DNA of 64,000 nucleotides from Actinomycetaceae bacterium (GCA_030537795.1 JAUNVE010000002.1:32971-96970), one strand, 5' to 3'. Counted from the stretch's first letter, positions 9,313 to 18,608 are shown. Made by a program: numbers and translations. Notes: generated from the sequence alone by a model not told the origin.

Positions 9313-10208
9313 TCTTCACGCTCACTCACCACACGATGAGCGAGCTCAACACAGTTGCGCACCAACAGCTTGGAGGAATCTTCTGTTCGGTGCGCAATTG
9401 CTATTGTTGAATAAGCAATATCGTCCAGCAAATCACAGTAAACCACCCCCGGCACTTTGACAGCAACGAGGGATTGCGGCACAACGGCAATGCCAAGCCG
9501 AGCAGCCACTAAACCCACAATGGTTAAAAGTTGCGTCGCCTGCTGGCCGCGCACAAACTCTACCTGCGACTGATTGAGCACTTGTTCAACGCGATCAAAT
9601 AATCCCGCCACATCACGTTGCCGAAATGAAACAAGGGTTTCTCCCGCTAGTTGCGATAGTGACAGACTCCGGTGTTGCGCCAGCGGATGAGATTCGTGCA
9701 GGGCCACCACCAAGCGCTCTTCCATCAGCCGCTCGACGCGCACCTGCTCCGAATGACCAACCAGTCCGCGGATGATGCCGATGTCAAACTCATTGCGGCG
9801 TAATCCCGATAAAACCTCCGCCGTGGTCGCTTCCTCTAACTCTACGTCGATCTGCGGCCAGGCCTTTTTCATGCCGTCCATAATGCGCGGAATAACGTAA
9901 ACGGCAGCCGATGCAACAAAGCCGAGTTTGACGGTACCAATAATTCCGCGCGCCGATTTTTCCACTGTGCGAACGGCCGAATCAACGGCGGAAAGAATGC
10001 TCCGAGCCACCGGGAGCAATGCCGCTCCCGCCTCCGTTAACTCGACTTTTCGAGTCGTGCGATTGAATAGTTTGGTTTTGAGTTGAGCTTCCAAGGACTG
10101 AATCTGTTGCGAAAGCGCCGGTTGCGCAATATGTAGACGTTGCGATGCGCGATTGAAGTGCATCTCTTCTGCCACGGCGACAAAATATTTAAGTTGTCGA
10201 AACTCCAT
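9309..10208 (-). CDS. LysR-family transcriptional regulator
   Basis: DNA-binding regulator of 299 residues with an N-terminal winged HTH starting MEFRQLKYFVAVAEEMHFNR and continuing AQPALSQQIQSLE, followed by a substrate-binding effector domain. The start at 10208 matches the family; a start 15 bases upstream is also possible. It is divergent from the aldehyde dehydrogenase and convergent with the BCCT gene, so it is the likely local regulator of the cassette, with the breakdown substrate or an intermediate as inducer (inference). Confidence 0.9.
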   Translation of the reverse strand: MEFRQLKYFVAVAEEMHFNRASQRLHIAQPALSQQIQSLEAQLKTKLFNRTTRKVELTEAGAALLPVARSILSAVDSAVRTVEKSARGIIGTVKLGFVASAAVYVIPRIMDGMKKAWPQIDVELEEATTAEVLSGLRRNEFDIGIIRGLVGHSEQVRVERLMEERLVVALHESHPLAQHRSLSLSQLAGETLVSFRQRDVAGLFDRVEQVLNQSQVEFVRGQQATQLLTIVGLVAARLGIAVVPQSLVAVKVPGVVYCDLLDDIAYSTIAIAHRTEDSSKLLVRNCVELAHRVVSERED

Positions 10209-10227
10209 GACATTAATATACATTACT

Positions 10228-10250
10228 TATCTATTCTTAAGTGATCGATA
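10228..10250. promoter_or_regulatory. Candidate LysR box
   Basis: TATC (10228-10231) and GATA (10247-10250) form a dyad separated by 15 bases, containing a T-N11-A style arrangement, in the 121-base divergent gap between the LysR gene and the aldehyde dehydrogenase. Position and symmetry fit an autoregulatory LysR site; the sequence evidence is modest. Confidence 0.35.
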
Positions 10251-10329
10251 TTTGTTTCCCCTTAATGAGGCGCATATTCTGAAACTACTGACACCAATGG
10301 CGGTGTCGAACGTCACGAAGGAAAACCCT

Positions 10330-11805
10330 ATGAAACCACAGACTGTTTCCGAAACCCGTTTTTTATCGAACTTTATTGATGGTCAATGGGTAAAAGGCGA
10401 TGGGGATGCAACTGAATCGCTGAATCCCGCAGACGGTTCCGTTGTCGCTCGCTTCACGGCAGCCACATCCGAACAGCTTTCCACCATGATCGATGTCTCC
10501 GTAAAGGCGCAAAATGCATGGGATAACGTCGGCATTATTCAGCGCGGTCTCATTTTGCGCCAAGCAGCCCAAATCATGAGCGAACGTGCCGAAGAACTCG
10601 CCGAGCTCATGACGGCAGAACAGGGCAAAGTCCTGGGCGATTCCCGAGCAGAAGTCGGCGCCACCATTGAAACGCTGTACTACCATGCGGGTTGTGCGCG
10701 TTCAGCCAATGGCTCCACCTACCCCTCCAGCGTGCCTGACGAACTCATCCGCACAATCCGTCGCCCCCTCGGCACAGTCGGTGTGGTCACGCCGTGGAAC
10801 TTTCCCCTGCAAATAGCCGCGTGGAAAATCGCGCCCGCGCTACTGTGGGGTAACACGGTAGTGTGGAAACCCAGTAGCGAAACCCCTGCCATCGCCGTCG
10901 AATTCGTCAAGATTCTGGCACAGGCCGGCGTAATTCCCGGCGCCATTAATCTACTTCTTGGCTCCGGCCGACTGGGAGGCACCATGGTGGCCGACCCGAG
11001 AGTTGCCGGAGTCACCTTCACCGGTTCAGTACGAGTTGGACATATCATTCGCGATGCCGTCATCCCGCGCGGTGCGAAACTGCAAATGGAACTTGGCGGC
11101 CACAATCCAACGATCGTCCTGCCCGATGCTGATATGGAACTTGCTGCCGATTCCATCGTTGCCGCCTCAATGGGATCCACCGGGCAAAAATGCACCGCAA
11201 CGCGCCGAATTATTACCGTAGGCGAGGCCTACGATGCTCTTGCCCCACAAATCGCCAAACGTGTTGAAGCCCTGTCAGTTGGGCAAGGCGACGCAGACGA
11301 TTCCCAAATCGGTCCCGTCATCTCACGCAAAGCGCGCGTCGAAATCGACGACGCTATCGCACTCGCCGTTTCAGAGGGAGCCCAGGTGCTGGCAAAAGCA
11401 GGTATTCCCGATGAAGACGGCGCTTACGCCACCCCTACTCTTCTGACTGGGTCGCGCGACCTGACAATTTGCCGCGAAGAAGTATTTGGTCCCGTTACCA
11501 CGATTCTGAAAGTCGATTCTCTTCAGGACGCGGTGGAACTCGCCAATGACACAGAATATGGACTCACGGCATCTCTCTTCACCTCCGATGAACGGTCGGT
11601 ACGATACTTCCTCACCCACGTTGAAGCAGGCCTTGTCAAAGTCAACGCCCCTTCAACCGGTTCCGAAGTGCACGGACCTTTCGGAGGACTCAAGAACTCC
11701 ACCTACCCCGGTCCGCGTGAGCAAAATGGCGACAGCTCCGCTGATTTCTTCACTCAAACCAAGACGGCCTATATCCGTCTTGCACCAGAAAAGGATTCAC
11801 GATGA
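10330..11805 (+). CDS. NAD(P)-dependent aldehyde dehydrogenase, ketoglutarate-semialdehyde-dehydrogenase-like
   Basis: Oxidises an aldehyde to the carboxylate. The start at 10330 follows AAGGA by 7 bases and gives 491 residues, the usual length. Active-site residues are Asn157 (TPWNFP), Glu254 (MELGGHNP) and the nucleophile Cys288 (GSTGQKCTATRR); the nucleotide-binding loop reads TFTGS (229-233). The GSTGQKCTA form of the cysteine motif is closer to the 2-oxoglutarate-semialdehyde type than to betaine- or succinate-semialdehyde dehydrogenases, but the substrate is not proven. Its stop overlaps the next gene start (ATGA), so the four following genes form one operon divergent from the LysR gene. 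Confidence 0.9.
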   Translation: MKPQTVSETRFLSNFIDGQWVKGDGDATESLNPADGSVVARFTAATSEQLSTMIDVSVKAQNAWDNVGIIQRGLILRQAAQIMSERAEELAELMTAEQGKVLGDSRAEVGATIETLYYHAGCARSANGSTYPSSVPDELIRTIRRPLGTVGVVTPWNFPLQIAAWKIAPALLWGNTVVWKPSSETPAIAVEFVKILAQAGVIPGAINLLLGSGRLGGTMVADPRVAGVTFTGSVRVGHIIRDAVIPRGAKLQMELGGHNPTIVLPDADMELAADSIVAASMGSTGQKCTATRRIITVGEAYDALAPQIAKRVEALSVGQGDADDSQIGPVISRKARVEIDDAIALAVSEGAQVLAKAGIPDEDGAYATPTLLTGSRDLTICREEVFGPVTTILKVDSLQDAVELANDTEYGLTASLFTSDERSVRYFLTHVEAGLVKVNAPSTGSEVHGPFGGLKNSTYPGPREQNGDSSADFFTQTKTAYIRLAPEKDSR

Positions 11806-13511
11806 GTAGCGCACAACTAACCACTGAAATCGGAGGGCGCACAGTTCAACTCCGCCCACCGGCGACTGTCATGTCATCTGCAGACATGCTAACCGCCCGA
11901 TCGACCAGACATTCATTCTCACGATCCATGCTTCGTCGCGCCATCAGCCACAATTGGCAGGTAACGCGCGAGATATTCGATATTGATGCCAATGGCGTCG
12001 GTACCGTCATATACCGTATTGACGCCGAAGGCCAGACTTTCCGTTGGGTCGGTTTTTCCACCGACATCCCCGATGAAGATCGCACCGACCGCGTTATTGC
12101 CAAACACTGGGATATCACGACCTGTCTGGTTGAAGGCGATGTTGATGCCCAGCGTTTGGAGAATCTACGTTCACAGGTACCGCTACAGGAGAAGGGGCGT
12201 GCCGATAAAGGATCTTTGATCTGGGCGCGCGCCAATAAGTCGATGCGGTTCTTCAATTACGTTGCCGACTGCCTGGCTTCGGGTAATCAACCCGACCGTG
12301 ACTACTTTGGCAACTCCCCCTACATTGTGCGTTCAACGGCATTCTATTCAAATGGACGATTCAATCTCGTTCCCTTTGAATCCTTCCCCGCTAATCACCC
12401 ACTGCAGGTTCCCTACCGCCCACATATGTTGAGTGCTTGGATGCTCCGCGAGTTCAGCATTGACCTCGTCGAGCACGTCGCCAAGGCGAAGAATCCGGAT
12501 GCTGCCGAACTGACCGAAGATTGGCGGCGCTATCTCGGGGTGGGCAACGCCACCGGTCTGGGGCTCGTTCCCTACGCGCTCAACCACCCGTTGATTATGG
12601 AAGCGTGGGCGAAAGCACGCGAGTTCTCGCTCGCATCCGCACTGTCTCGCACGGTCGACTTCTCCAATGAAAACGATCGGGCTAACGTCGCGCTTGTATC
12701 CGACCTCATGGATAAGGCAATCGCTTATTTCACCGAACGCGATATCACCCCCGGTGATCCTTTCCCCACCGACGCCAGTATCGTCGCCTGCCTCACGTCC
12801 GTGCGGGAACACTTCTCCAAACAGATCGAAATCGGCGGTGAGGGCGACGTTGCCCTCTGGTCCGACCTCTACCACTACGCATCGAATCTCGATGCTGAAT
12901 GTGCTTCTCTAGTGGCATCACTCATCACCGAAATCACCGACGATATCGACAATCTCCTGCGGGTAGACGAGATCTTCTGCCTAGAACCAACGATGACTGT
13001 CGCGAAAACCCGCCAGCTCATTGCCGAGCACTATCAGTGGGTACTCGACATCGACTTCGACGATCCGCGCAATACCGAGTACATGTGGTACCTGTCGAAA
13101 ACCAATGAGGAACCGCGCAGAATCAAACGAGTCGAAGTCAATAAACCCGAATCGGAACTACAAATCGGGATTGCTCGCCGAGTGTTCGAACTCGACCAGC
13201 TTCTTGCGCAAACGGATGATGACGAAACCATCGCCCAGTTCCTGCTCAATAACCCCGACCAACGCTACTGGGTGGCTCGCGTCCAACTCATGAGCAAGAC
13301 CGTATACGGCGAAGCGCGACACAATGCTCTGAACGGTGACTTCCTGCCGCTCAGTCTGCAGCGCTTCCAGCTGGCCATGTACGGCATGTCCAACTACAAC
13401 CCGAAATCTACCGATTGGCTCCGCGTCACTCTCATGACCGGAATGCCATCCGTTCGAGACGTCAGCGACGAATCTGAGAGCAACTGGCTTTTTGTCGGTC
13501 CTCCCCGGTAA
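11802..13511 (+). CDS. Conserved-looking protein of unknown function in the dipeptidase cassette
   Basis: A 569-residue protein without a signal peptide or membrane spans, so probably cytoplasmic. I do not recognise a known fold or motif. It has two broad parts: an N-terminal region (about 1-200) with mixed strands and aromatic residues (FRWVGFSTDIPDEDR), and a more helical, acidic C-terminal region with DLYHYASNLDAEC and DIDFDDPRNTEY. Its ATG overlaps the aldehyde dehydrogenase stop by four bases, indicating translational coupling. The tight coupling points to an enzyme of the same pathway, possibly the step producing the aldehyde; that is inference from context only. Confidence 0.75.
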   Translation: MSSAQLTTEIGGRTVQLRPPATVMSSADMLTARSTRHSFSRSMLRRAISHNWQVTREIFDIDANGVGTVIYRIDAEGQTFRWVGFSTDIPDEDRTDRVIAKHWDITTCLVEGDVDAQRLENLRSQVPLQEKGRADKGSLIWARANKSMRFFNYVADCLASGNQPDRDYFGNSPYIVRSTAFYSNGRFNLVPFESFPANHPLQVPYRPHMLSAWMLREFSIDLVEHVAKAKNPDAAELTEDWRRYLGVGNATGLGLVPYALNHPLIMEAWAKAREFSLASALSRTVDFSNENDRANVALVSDLMDKAIAYFTERDITPGDPFPTDASIVACLTSVREHFSKQIEIGGEGDVALWSDLYHYASNLDAECASLVASLITEITDDIDNLLRVDEIFCLEPTMTVAKTRQLIAEHYQWVLDIDFDDPRNTEYMWYLSKTNEEPRRIKRVEVNKPESELQIGIARRVFELDQLLAQTDDDETIAQFLLNNPDQRYWVARVQLMSKTVYGEARHNALNGDFLPLSLQRFQLAMYGMSNYNPKSTDWLRVTLMTGMPSVRDVSDESESNWLFVGPPR

Positions 13512-13537
13512 ATTCCGCGACTCTAGGAAGCAAAGTA

Positions 13538-14557
13538 ATGCAAGAAGTACACAAAACCACCACTGTCGTCGACGGATTGCAGATTAACAACTGGAATCGC
13601 GACGTGCTCACAGAGGTCTTGGCGGGTGGAATCACCGGCGTCAACGCAACTGTTGCGGTGTGGGAAGATCCGACCGAAACCATCCGAGCAATCGGAGAGT
13701 GGTACCAGTTCATTCGTCAGAACTCGGATATTGCTCTCCTCGCACACGATGTGAAAGATCTCGAATACGCGAAGCAGACCGGACGCGTCGGCGTCCTCCT
13801 CGGCTTCCAGAACACGAGTTCGTTCGGCGACGACTATCGATTAGTGGAAGTGTTCTACCGGCTTGGCGTGAGAATCGCACAGCTTACCTACAATAACCAA
13901 AATGCGGTCGGCGGGGCGTGCTACGAACCCGTTGACTCGGGACTGACTCGATTTGGCGCAAATGTCATCTCCGAAATGAACCGCGTAGGTATGCTCGTTG
14001 ATCTTTCGCACGTGGGTAATAAAACCTCGCTGGATGCTACCGAAGCATCTGTCGATCCGGTCGCCATTACCCATGCCAACCCCACCTGGTTTATTGACGC
14101 CCCGCGGAATAAGCCGCAGGAAGTCATTACCGCGGTGGCGGAAAAGGGAGGCATCATCGGATGTTCCATGTATCCGCTCATCGTCGGTGGGGAAGATGCC
14201 CAACTTGCAGACTTCGTTGCCATGATCCGACGACTCTCAGATGACATCGGCGCAGAACACGTTGCTCTTGGTAGCGACTGCACCCGGAACTGGGGCCCCG
14301 AATTTCTCACGTGGTTACGTGATGGACGCTGGCGCCCCGCAGCCGGAACCAACCCTACCTGGCCTACCTGGCCCGGTTGGTTCTCCGGCCCAGAGAACTT
14401 TCCCCGCCTCACCGACGCATTTGTCGAGGCGGGAATGGACGAAACCGAAATCCGCGGGATTCTCGGCGAAAACTGGCTGAGGCTCTTCAGTACAGTTTTT
14501 CGCCCGGTAACGAACCTCGCTGAAAACTCAACTAATGGTGAGGCCCCTCATGACTAA
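13538..14557 (+). CDS. Membrane dipeptidase (M19) family protein with atypical metal site
   Basis: A 339-residue TIM-barrel metal hydrolase of the renal/membrane dipeptidase family. Compared by eye with the human enzyme, the later ligands and substrate residues are kept: His158 (LSHVG), His179 (ITHAN), Arg190 (APRNKP) and Asp247 (LGSDC). The N-terminal His-x-Asp motif is replaced (VDGLQINN, 11-18), the bridging Glu is replaced by Gln91 (GFQN), and the usual active-site His before it in the barrel is Tyr118 (LTYNN). It therefore may bind one metal or perform a different reaction. It has no signal peptide, a GGAAG ribosome site, and its stop overlaps the next gene. A similar atypical subgroup occurs beside dimethylglycine-catabolic genes in pseudomonads (recalled, not checked). 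Confidence 0.85.
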   Translation: MQEVHKTTTVVDGLQINNWNRDVLTEVLAGGITGVNATVAVWEDPTETIRAIGEWYQFIRQNSDIALLAHDVKDLEYAKQTGRVGVLLGFQNTSSFGDDYRLVEVFYRLGVRIAQLTYNNQNAVGGACYEPVDSGLTRFGANVISEMNRVGMLVDLSHVGNKTSLDATEASVDPVAITHANPTWFIDAPRNKPQEVITAVAEKGGIIGCSMYPLIVGGEDAQLADFVAMIRRLSDDIGAEHVALGSDCTRNWGPEFLTWLRDGRWRPAAGTNPTWPTWPGWFSGPENFPRLTDAFVEAGMDETEIRGILGENWLRLFSTVFRPVTNLAENSTNGEAPHD

Positions 14558-15293
14558 TACCACTCAAACTAGGATCTCCGTGCGCGACCTTCGCGACACA
14601 TCGCTTCGGTGCTTGAGACTGTCATCAATCTCCGACGGACTGTCTAAGTATCTAATAGACCAAATTGTTTTTGCCATGCTGCATTACAACACCGGCGTCC
14701 AGGCGCTCGCAAAGCTCGCCTTGCTGGACGATCCAGAACACGGCGCGGGACAGCTCTCCGTTGATACTGACGATTGCGTCGCCGTCGTGCGCCGATCTGA
14801 AGATCGCCAGTTCTGCCCGCTTTATGATTCACACCGAGTATTCGACTTCGCAAGCGCTGAACGCTGCGGCGTCACTGTACTCCCCCAACGCTATCCATCC
14901 GATTCGCCGCTGGCTGCTCTCGCAATCATCAAGGCGGCGGGAAATATCGGTAAGTCGATTGTGGCGGTTTCCGCCGCCGACGATAACTGGATCGTCACAG
15001 TTGCAACCGACGATGGAGATTACGGTAGCGTCCACGTTGACGATGCCGCGACCTTCCTGTCACAGCGTTGCCATATCAGCGCAGACCAAATCGACGCGAT
15101 TGAAAAATATCGTGCCCACACCGTCATCGTCACCGTCAATGAGAACCCTTTGCGTAAGGGGGAACTCAAGTCGGCAGCAGATATCAACGCACGTCGTGAT
15201 GAGGCGCTCAGGGACGGCCTCCTGGTCGACAGCGATGTATGGGAAAAGGTGCGCGCGCATTCGCGAGACTTCCTCGTCGATCTGCCCGCCTAA
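14550..15293 (+). CDS. Unknown protein, last gene of the dipeptidase cassette
   Basis: A 247-residue, probably cytoplasmic protein that I do not recognise. The start at 14550 follows GGTGAGG by about 6 bases and overlaps the dipeptidase stop by 8 bases; an upstream ATG at 14535 is less likely. The N-terminal half is helical and Leu-rich (ISVRDLRDTSLRCLRL), the middle resembles an alpha/beta unit (SIVAVSAADDNWIVTVAT), and the C-terminus is charged. It closes the operon, directly before a strong terminator, so it should act together with the dipeptidase-like protein. Confidence 0.7.
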   Translation: MTNTTQTRISVRDLRDTSLRCLRLSSISDGLSKYLIDQIVFAMLHYNTGVQALAKLALLDDPEHGAGQLSVDTDDCVAVVRRSEDRQFCPLYDSHRVFDFASAERCGVTVLPQRYPSDSPLAALAIIKAAGNIGKSIVAVSAADDNWIVTVATDDGDYGSVHVDDAATFLSQRCHISADQIDAIEKYRAHTVIVTVNENPLRKGELKSAADINARRDEALRDGLLVDSDVWEKVRAHSRDFLVDLPA

Positions 15294-15306
15294 GACTCCT
15301 TCATAG

Positions 15307-15336
15307 GATAGAGCGCCCCGGCAGGGGCGCTCTATC
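15307..15336 (+). terminator. Intrinsic terminator of the catabolic operon
   Basis: GATAGAGCGCCCC (15307-15319) pairs perfectly with GGGGCGCTCTATC (15324-15336) across a 4-base loop, followed shortly by TGTTT. It lies 14 bases after the last gene of the cassette and before the convergent beta-galactosidase gene. Confidence 0.85.
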
Positions 15337-15377
15337 GCTGTGTTTAAATCGTATTTTTCACCAACTGGGACCCGGTA

Positions 15378-17564
15378 TCAGTCATCCGTGTGAGTTACAG
15401 CCATCGTCGAACGCGGCGCTATGACAGCATGCCCGGATACCTGGTGACCGCTAATCAGGTCACGTCCCACAATTCCCGACAACTGTACCGCCCGGTCAGA
15501 ATGATTGAGGTAGAACGTAATATCGGCGCGCCTGACGCGTTCAATACCGTCGGGCAGATCAGCGCCGGTGGTATCGACGCGAGCATAAGCGCCGATCACG
15601 CGCAGGAGGGCGTCACGCGAAACGGCCTCCAAATCTGTCGCAATGTACCACGCTGCGCCCTTGCCAACCTGGCGGCGCGTAATTGCCGGCCATCCGGCAA
15701 GATCACAACCGTCGCGTCCAGAGAATTGCGCAATCACTTCGACTTCGTCGTTGAGCCACATCGGCTCGGTAGCAGCGGAGGCAGGTTGGGTGGCCTGCAC
15801 GTACTCACCCCACATACCGGAAGTCATCAGCGGTGTGGGAGAGCCGATGGTATCGAGTGCGCGTTCAAGCGCGGGAGAGGTAACCTCAAGCGCGTGATGA
15901 GGCTGGGCTCCGGGCACACCCACTGCGCGTGTAATGCGATCAACTCTGTGGTCAAAGACAGCCTGGTCGCTCTTCGACCACCGTGCCACATCCGGCGACC
16001 GCACAGCATGATCGGTCACTACTACGCCGAGAAGATCAGCCAGCGAACCAAGATAGCCCCCCAGAATCGCCCTCATCGACTCATTGACAACGCCGGTTGG
16101 TGCTGCCACGACAACCTGAGTTCCTGCTTCGGCAGCCGCCTCCAGGCGACGAGCCAGGTCGGGATAGTCGATGAAGACTTCGGGCACAATCACCACGCGA
16201 TATCCGCTCAGGTCACTATCGCGGCTAATGAGATCGCACGTCACGTTGCGTTCCCACAAAGTGCGGTGCCAAGCGCGAGCGGCTGCGAAGCTCTCTCCCG
16301 CTTCTATCGGCCCGACGGATAGTTTACGTGCGCGCATCGCATCCCAGTCGACAACGATGGCAACATCTGCTTCCACACGTCCACCAACTACGTCGCTTAC
16401 GGCATCCAGATCGCGGCCCAGTTGTGTCACTTCCGGCCAAAACCGTGAACGCTTGCCCGAATGCATGACCATCGCGCCGTGGAAGGTTTCGGCCCCGCCG
16501 GGACTTTGGCGCCACTGAAACTGTAAAACGCCATCGGCGCCGCGAGCTACCCTCTGCATTGACCACAGCGCGAATTGTCCCGGACGCTTAGGGGTGTTTT
16601 GCGGCCGCCACTGCACTGCGGAAGTCACTTGCTCCATGAGGATAAACGGCTTACCGCCGCCCAGGTTCCGCATCAGATCCGCTGTGAAGGCAACTTCATG
16701 AGCGCCTCCTACCAGGGCCGGGTCCGGGTAGGAATCATCCGATACGATGTCGACGTGTTGTGCCCATTCCCAATAGTCGAGGCCCTCGAACTCTCCCATG
16801 AAATTGGTGGTGATGGGGATTGACGGCGTCTGTGATCGCAGCTCGTTGACTTCTGCCAGATAGAGGCGCAATAGTTGCGCATCTGAAAAACGCCAATAGT
16901 CGAGTTCATGCGCCGCATTTTTGAAAGTTGGCATATCTCGCGGAGCGTGGATCTGGGAAAAATCTGTATATTTTTGCGCCCAAAAGTGCGTGTTCCAGGC
17001 GTCGTTCAGTTCATCAATCGACTGATATTTGCGTTCTAGCCATTCCTGAAATTCGCGTTCGCAGTTATCGCAGTAGCACTGCAGGGTGTGGCAGCCGTAT
17101 TCGTTGTTGACGTGCCACATAACCAGCGCGGGGTGATCGCCAAACTCTTCAGCGAGGGCGCGCGCCAGCGCCCGCGAGCGATCCCGGTACAGCGGTGAGG
17201 AGGGGCAGTACTGTTGTCGCGACCCAAATTCGAGTCGAGTTCCGTGTACGTCAACGGGAAGAGAAGATCGATCCTCTCGCGCTATCCACACCGGCGGACT
17301 TGCGGTGCCGGTGGCCAGGTCAACGTAGATTCCCGCCTCAGCGCACTGATCCATAATGTCGCGTAGCCACGCGAAGTGGTAGCGGCCTTTTTCAGGTTCA
17401 AGCTTCGCCCAGGAAAATATTGCTAGGGATACGAGATTAACCCCCGCTTCTTTCATCAGCGCAATATCTTCGGTTACTGTTTCTTCCGGCCATTGGTCGG
17501 GATTCCAGTCTCCGCCATAGCAGATCTGTCCCGAGGGCAAAATACTCGCAGTCATATCCTTCAT
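15378..17564 (-). CDS. Beta-galactosidase, glycoside hydrolase family 42
   Basis: Cytoplasmic enzyme of 728 residues that removes terminal beta-D-galactosyl groups (lactose, galacto-oligosaccharides or plant galactans). The N-terminal TIM barrel contains the acid/base Glu155 (HVNNEYG) and the nucleophile Glu311 (LMEQVTSAVQW). Cys120 with Cys163, Cys165 and Cys168 (CYCDNC) match the structural zinc site known in Thermus-type GH42 enzymes. Trimerisation-like and C-terminal domains follow. There is no signal peptide. No sugar transporter or lac regulator is adjacent, so it appears to be a stand-alone gene. A second ATG 9 bases downstream is an equally plausible start. Confidence 0.93.
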   Translation of the reverse strand: MKDMTASILPSGQICYGGDWNPDQWPEETVTEDIALMKEAGVNLVSLAIFSWAKLEPEKGRYHFAWLRDIMDQCAEAGIYVDLATGTASPPVWIAREDRSSLPVDVHGTRLEFGSRQQYCPSSPLYRDRSRALARALAEEFGDHPALVMWHVNNEYGCHTLQCYCDNCEREFQEWLERKYQSIDELNDAWNTHFWAQKYTDFSQIHAPRDMPTFKNAAHELDYWRFSDAQLLRLYLAEVNELRSQTPSIPITTNFMGEFEGLDYWEWAQHVDIVSDDSYPDPALVGGAHEVAFTADLMRNLGGGKPFILMEQVTSAVQWRPQNTPKRPGQFALWSMQRVARGADGVLQFQWRQSPGGAETFHGAMVMHSGKRSRFWPEVTQLGRDLDAVSDVVGGRVEADVAIVVDWDAMRARKLSVGPIEAGESFAAARAWHRTLWERNVTCDLISRDSDLSGYRVVIVPEVFIDYPDLARRLEAAAEAGTQVVVAAPTGVVNESMRAILGGYLGSLADLLGVVVTDHAVRSPDVARWSKSDQAVFDHRVDRITRAVGVPGAQPHHALEVTSPALERALDTIGSPTPLMTSGMWGEYVQATQPASAATEPMWLNDEVEVIAQFSGRDGCDLAGWPAITRRQVGKGAAWYIATDLEAVSRDALLRVIGAYARVDTTGADLPDGIERVRRADITFYLNHSDRAVQLSGIVGRDLISGHQVSGHAVIAPRSTMAVTHTDD

Positions 17565-17612
17565 TCTAGGAGGACACTGTCTAGACGCGAAATGTCAGAA
17601 CTAGCCCGCGTT

Positions 17613-18608
17613 TTATCTGCCGAGCAATGCGACCATTACCGCTTTAATCGTATGCAGACGATTCTCGGCTTGATCAAATACAATCGAGCGCGGACCTTCA
17701 AAAACGCGGTTCGCTACCTCTGCCCCAATAAGCCCGTACCTGTCGAATACGCGCTGCCCTACCGTTGTCATATTGTCGTGAACCGCAGGTAAACAGTGCA
17801 TGAAGTGGGCGCGCTCACCGGCCTGTTCCATCAGCTCTTCGGTCACGCGGTACGGCAGTAAGGTGCGGACTCGCTCATCCCACACAGCTTCGTCTTCCCC
17901 CATCGACACCCACATATCGGTGTGGATGAAATCGATATCGCGTACTGCTTCAATCTCATCGGTTACGATAATTTCCGCCCCTGATTCGCGGGCGCGCTGT
18001 TCCGCTTCACTCACGACATCACTCGGGGGCTGGAACTCTTGTGGGGCAACGATGACAACGCGCATTCCGAGCATTGCACCGGAGACGATGAGGGAGCGCC
18101 CCATATTGAAACGCGCATCGCCTAGGTAGGCAAATGATGTTTCATTAAGCGGTTTGTCACTGTGTTCTTTCATGGTCAAGGCATCGGCAAGCATTTGGGT
18201 CGGATGCCACAGGTCGGTTAAGCCGTTGAAAACCGGAACACCCGATAGGTGCGCGAGCTCCTCGACGGTGCACTGGCTGTCACCGCGGTACTCAATACCG
18301 TCATACATGCGCCCCAGCACACGCGCTGTGTCGGCAACGGACTCCTTGTACCCCAGGTGTGAACCCGATGGGTCGAGATAGGTGGTGTGAGCCCCCTGAT
18401 CGGCAGCCGCAACTTCAAATGCACAGCGGGTGCGCGTCGACATTTTTTCAAATACGAGGGCGATATTGAGTCCACGCAGATACTGCTGTTCGGTGCCGTT
18501 GCGCTTGGCTGTTTTCAGCTCGCTTGCGAGGTTGATGAAATACGCCCATTCGTCGTTAGTGAAGTCGAGTTCGCGAAGAAAAGAGCGGCCGTGAAGTGGA
18601 AAATCCAT
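17613..18608 (-). CDS. argF: Ornithine carbamoyltransferase
   Basis: Catalyses ornithine + carbamoyl phosphate to citrulline. The 331-residue form starting [10 protein letters not shown] carries the carbamoyl-phosphate motif STRTR (57-61), HPTQ (135-138), the ornithine-loop motif DMWVSMG (231-237) and HCLP (271-274). The SMG loop argues against a putrescine or succinylornithine carbamoyltransferase. No arg or arc genes are adjacent, so an anabolic (ArgF) or catabolic (ArcB) role cannot be decided from context; the symbol is provisional. The open frame extends 21 residues upstream, but family length favours 18608. Confidence 0.9.
   Translation of the reverse strand: MDFPLHGRSFLRELDFTNDEWAYFINLASELKTAKRNGTEQQYLRGLNIALVFEKMSTRTRCAFEVAAADQGAHTTYLDPSGSHLGYKESVADTARVLGRMYDGIEYRGDSQCTVEELAHLSGVPVFNGLTDLWHPTQMLADALTMKEHSDKPLNETSFAYLGDARFNMGRSLIVSGAMLGMRVVIVAPQEFQPPSDVVSEAEQRARESGAEIIVTDEIEAVRDIDFIHTDMWVSMGEDEAVWDERVRTLLPYRVTEELMEQAGERAHFMHCLPAVHDNMTTVGQRVFDRYGLIGAEVANRVFEGPRSIVFDQAENRLHTIKAVMVALLGR

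Noticed and set aside
12348..12875. Minus-strand frame of 175 codons opposite the 569-residue unknown
   Set aside because: It is antisense to a well-coupled gene and lacks a start signal; it mirrors the codon bias of the real gene.
17568..17573. AGGAGG on the plus strand between GH42 and the carbamoyltransferase gene
   Set aside because: It looks like a ribosome binding site, but no plus-strand frame with a start codon and coding character follows; both flanking genes are on the minus strand.
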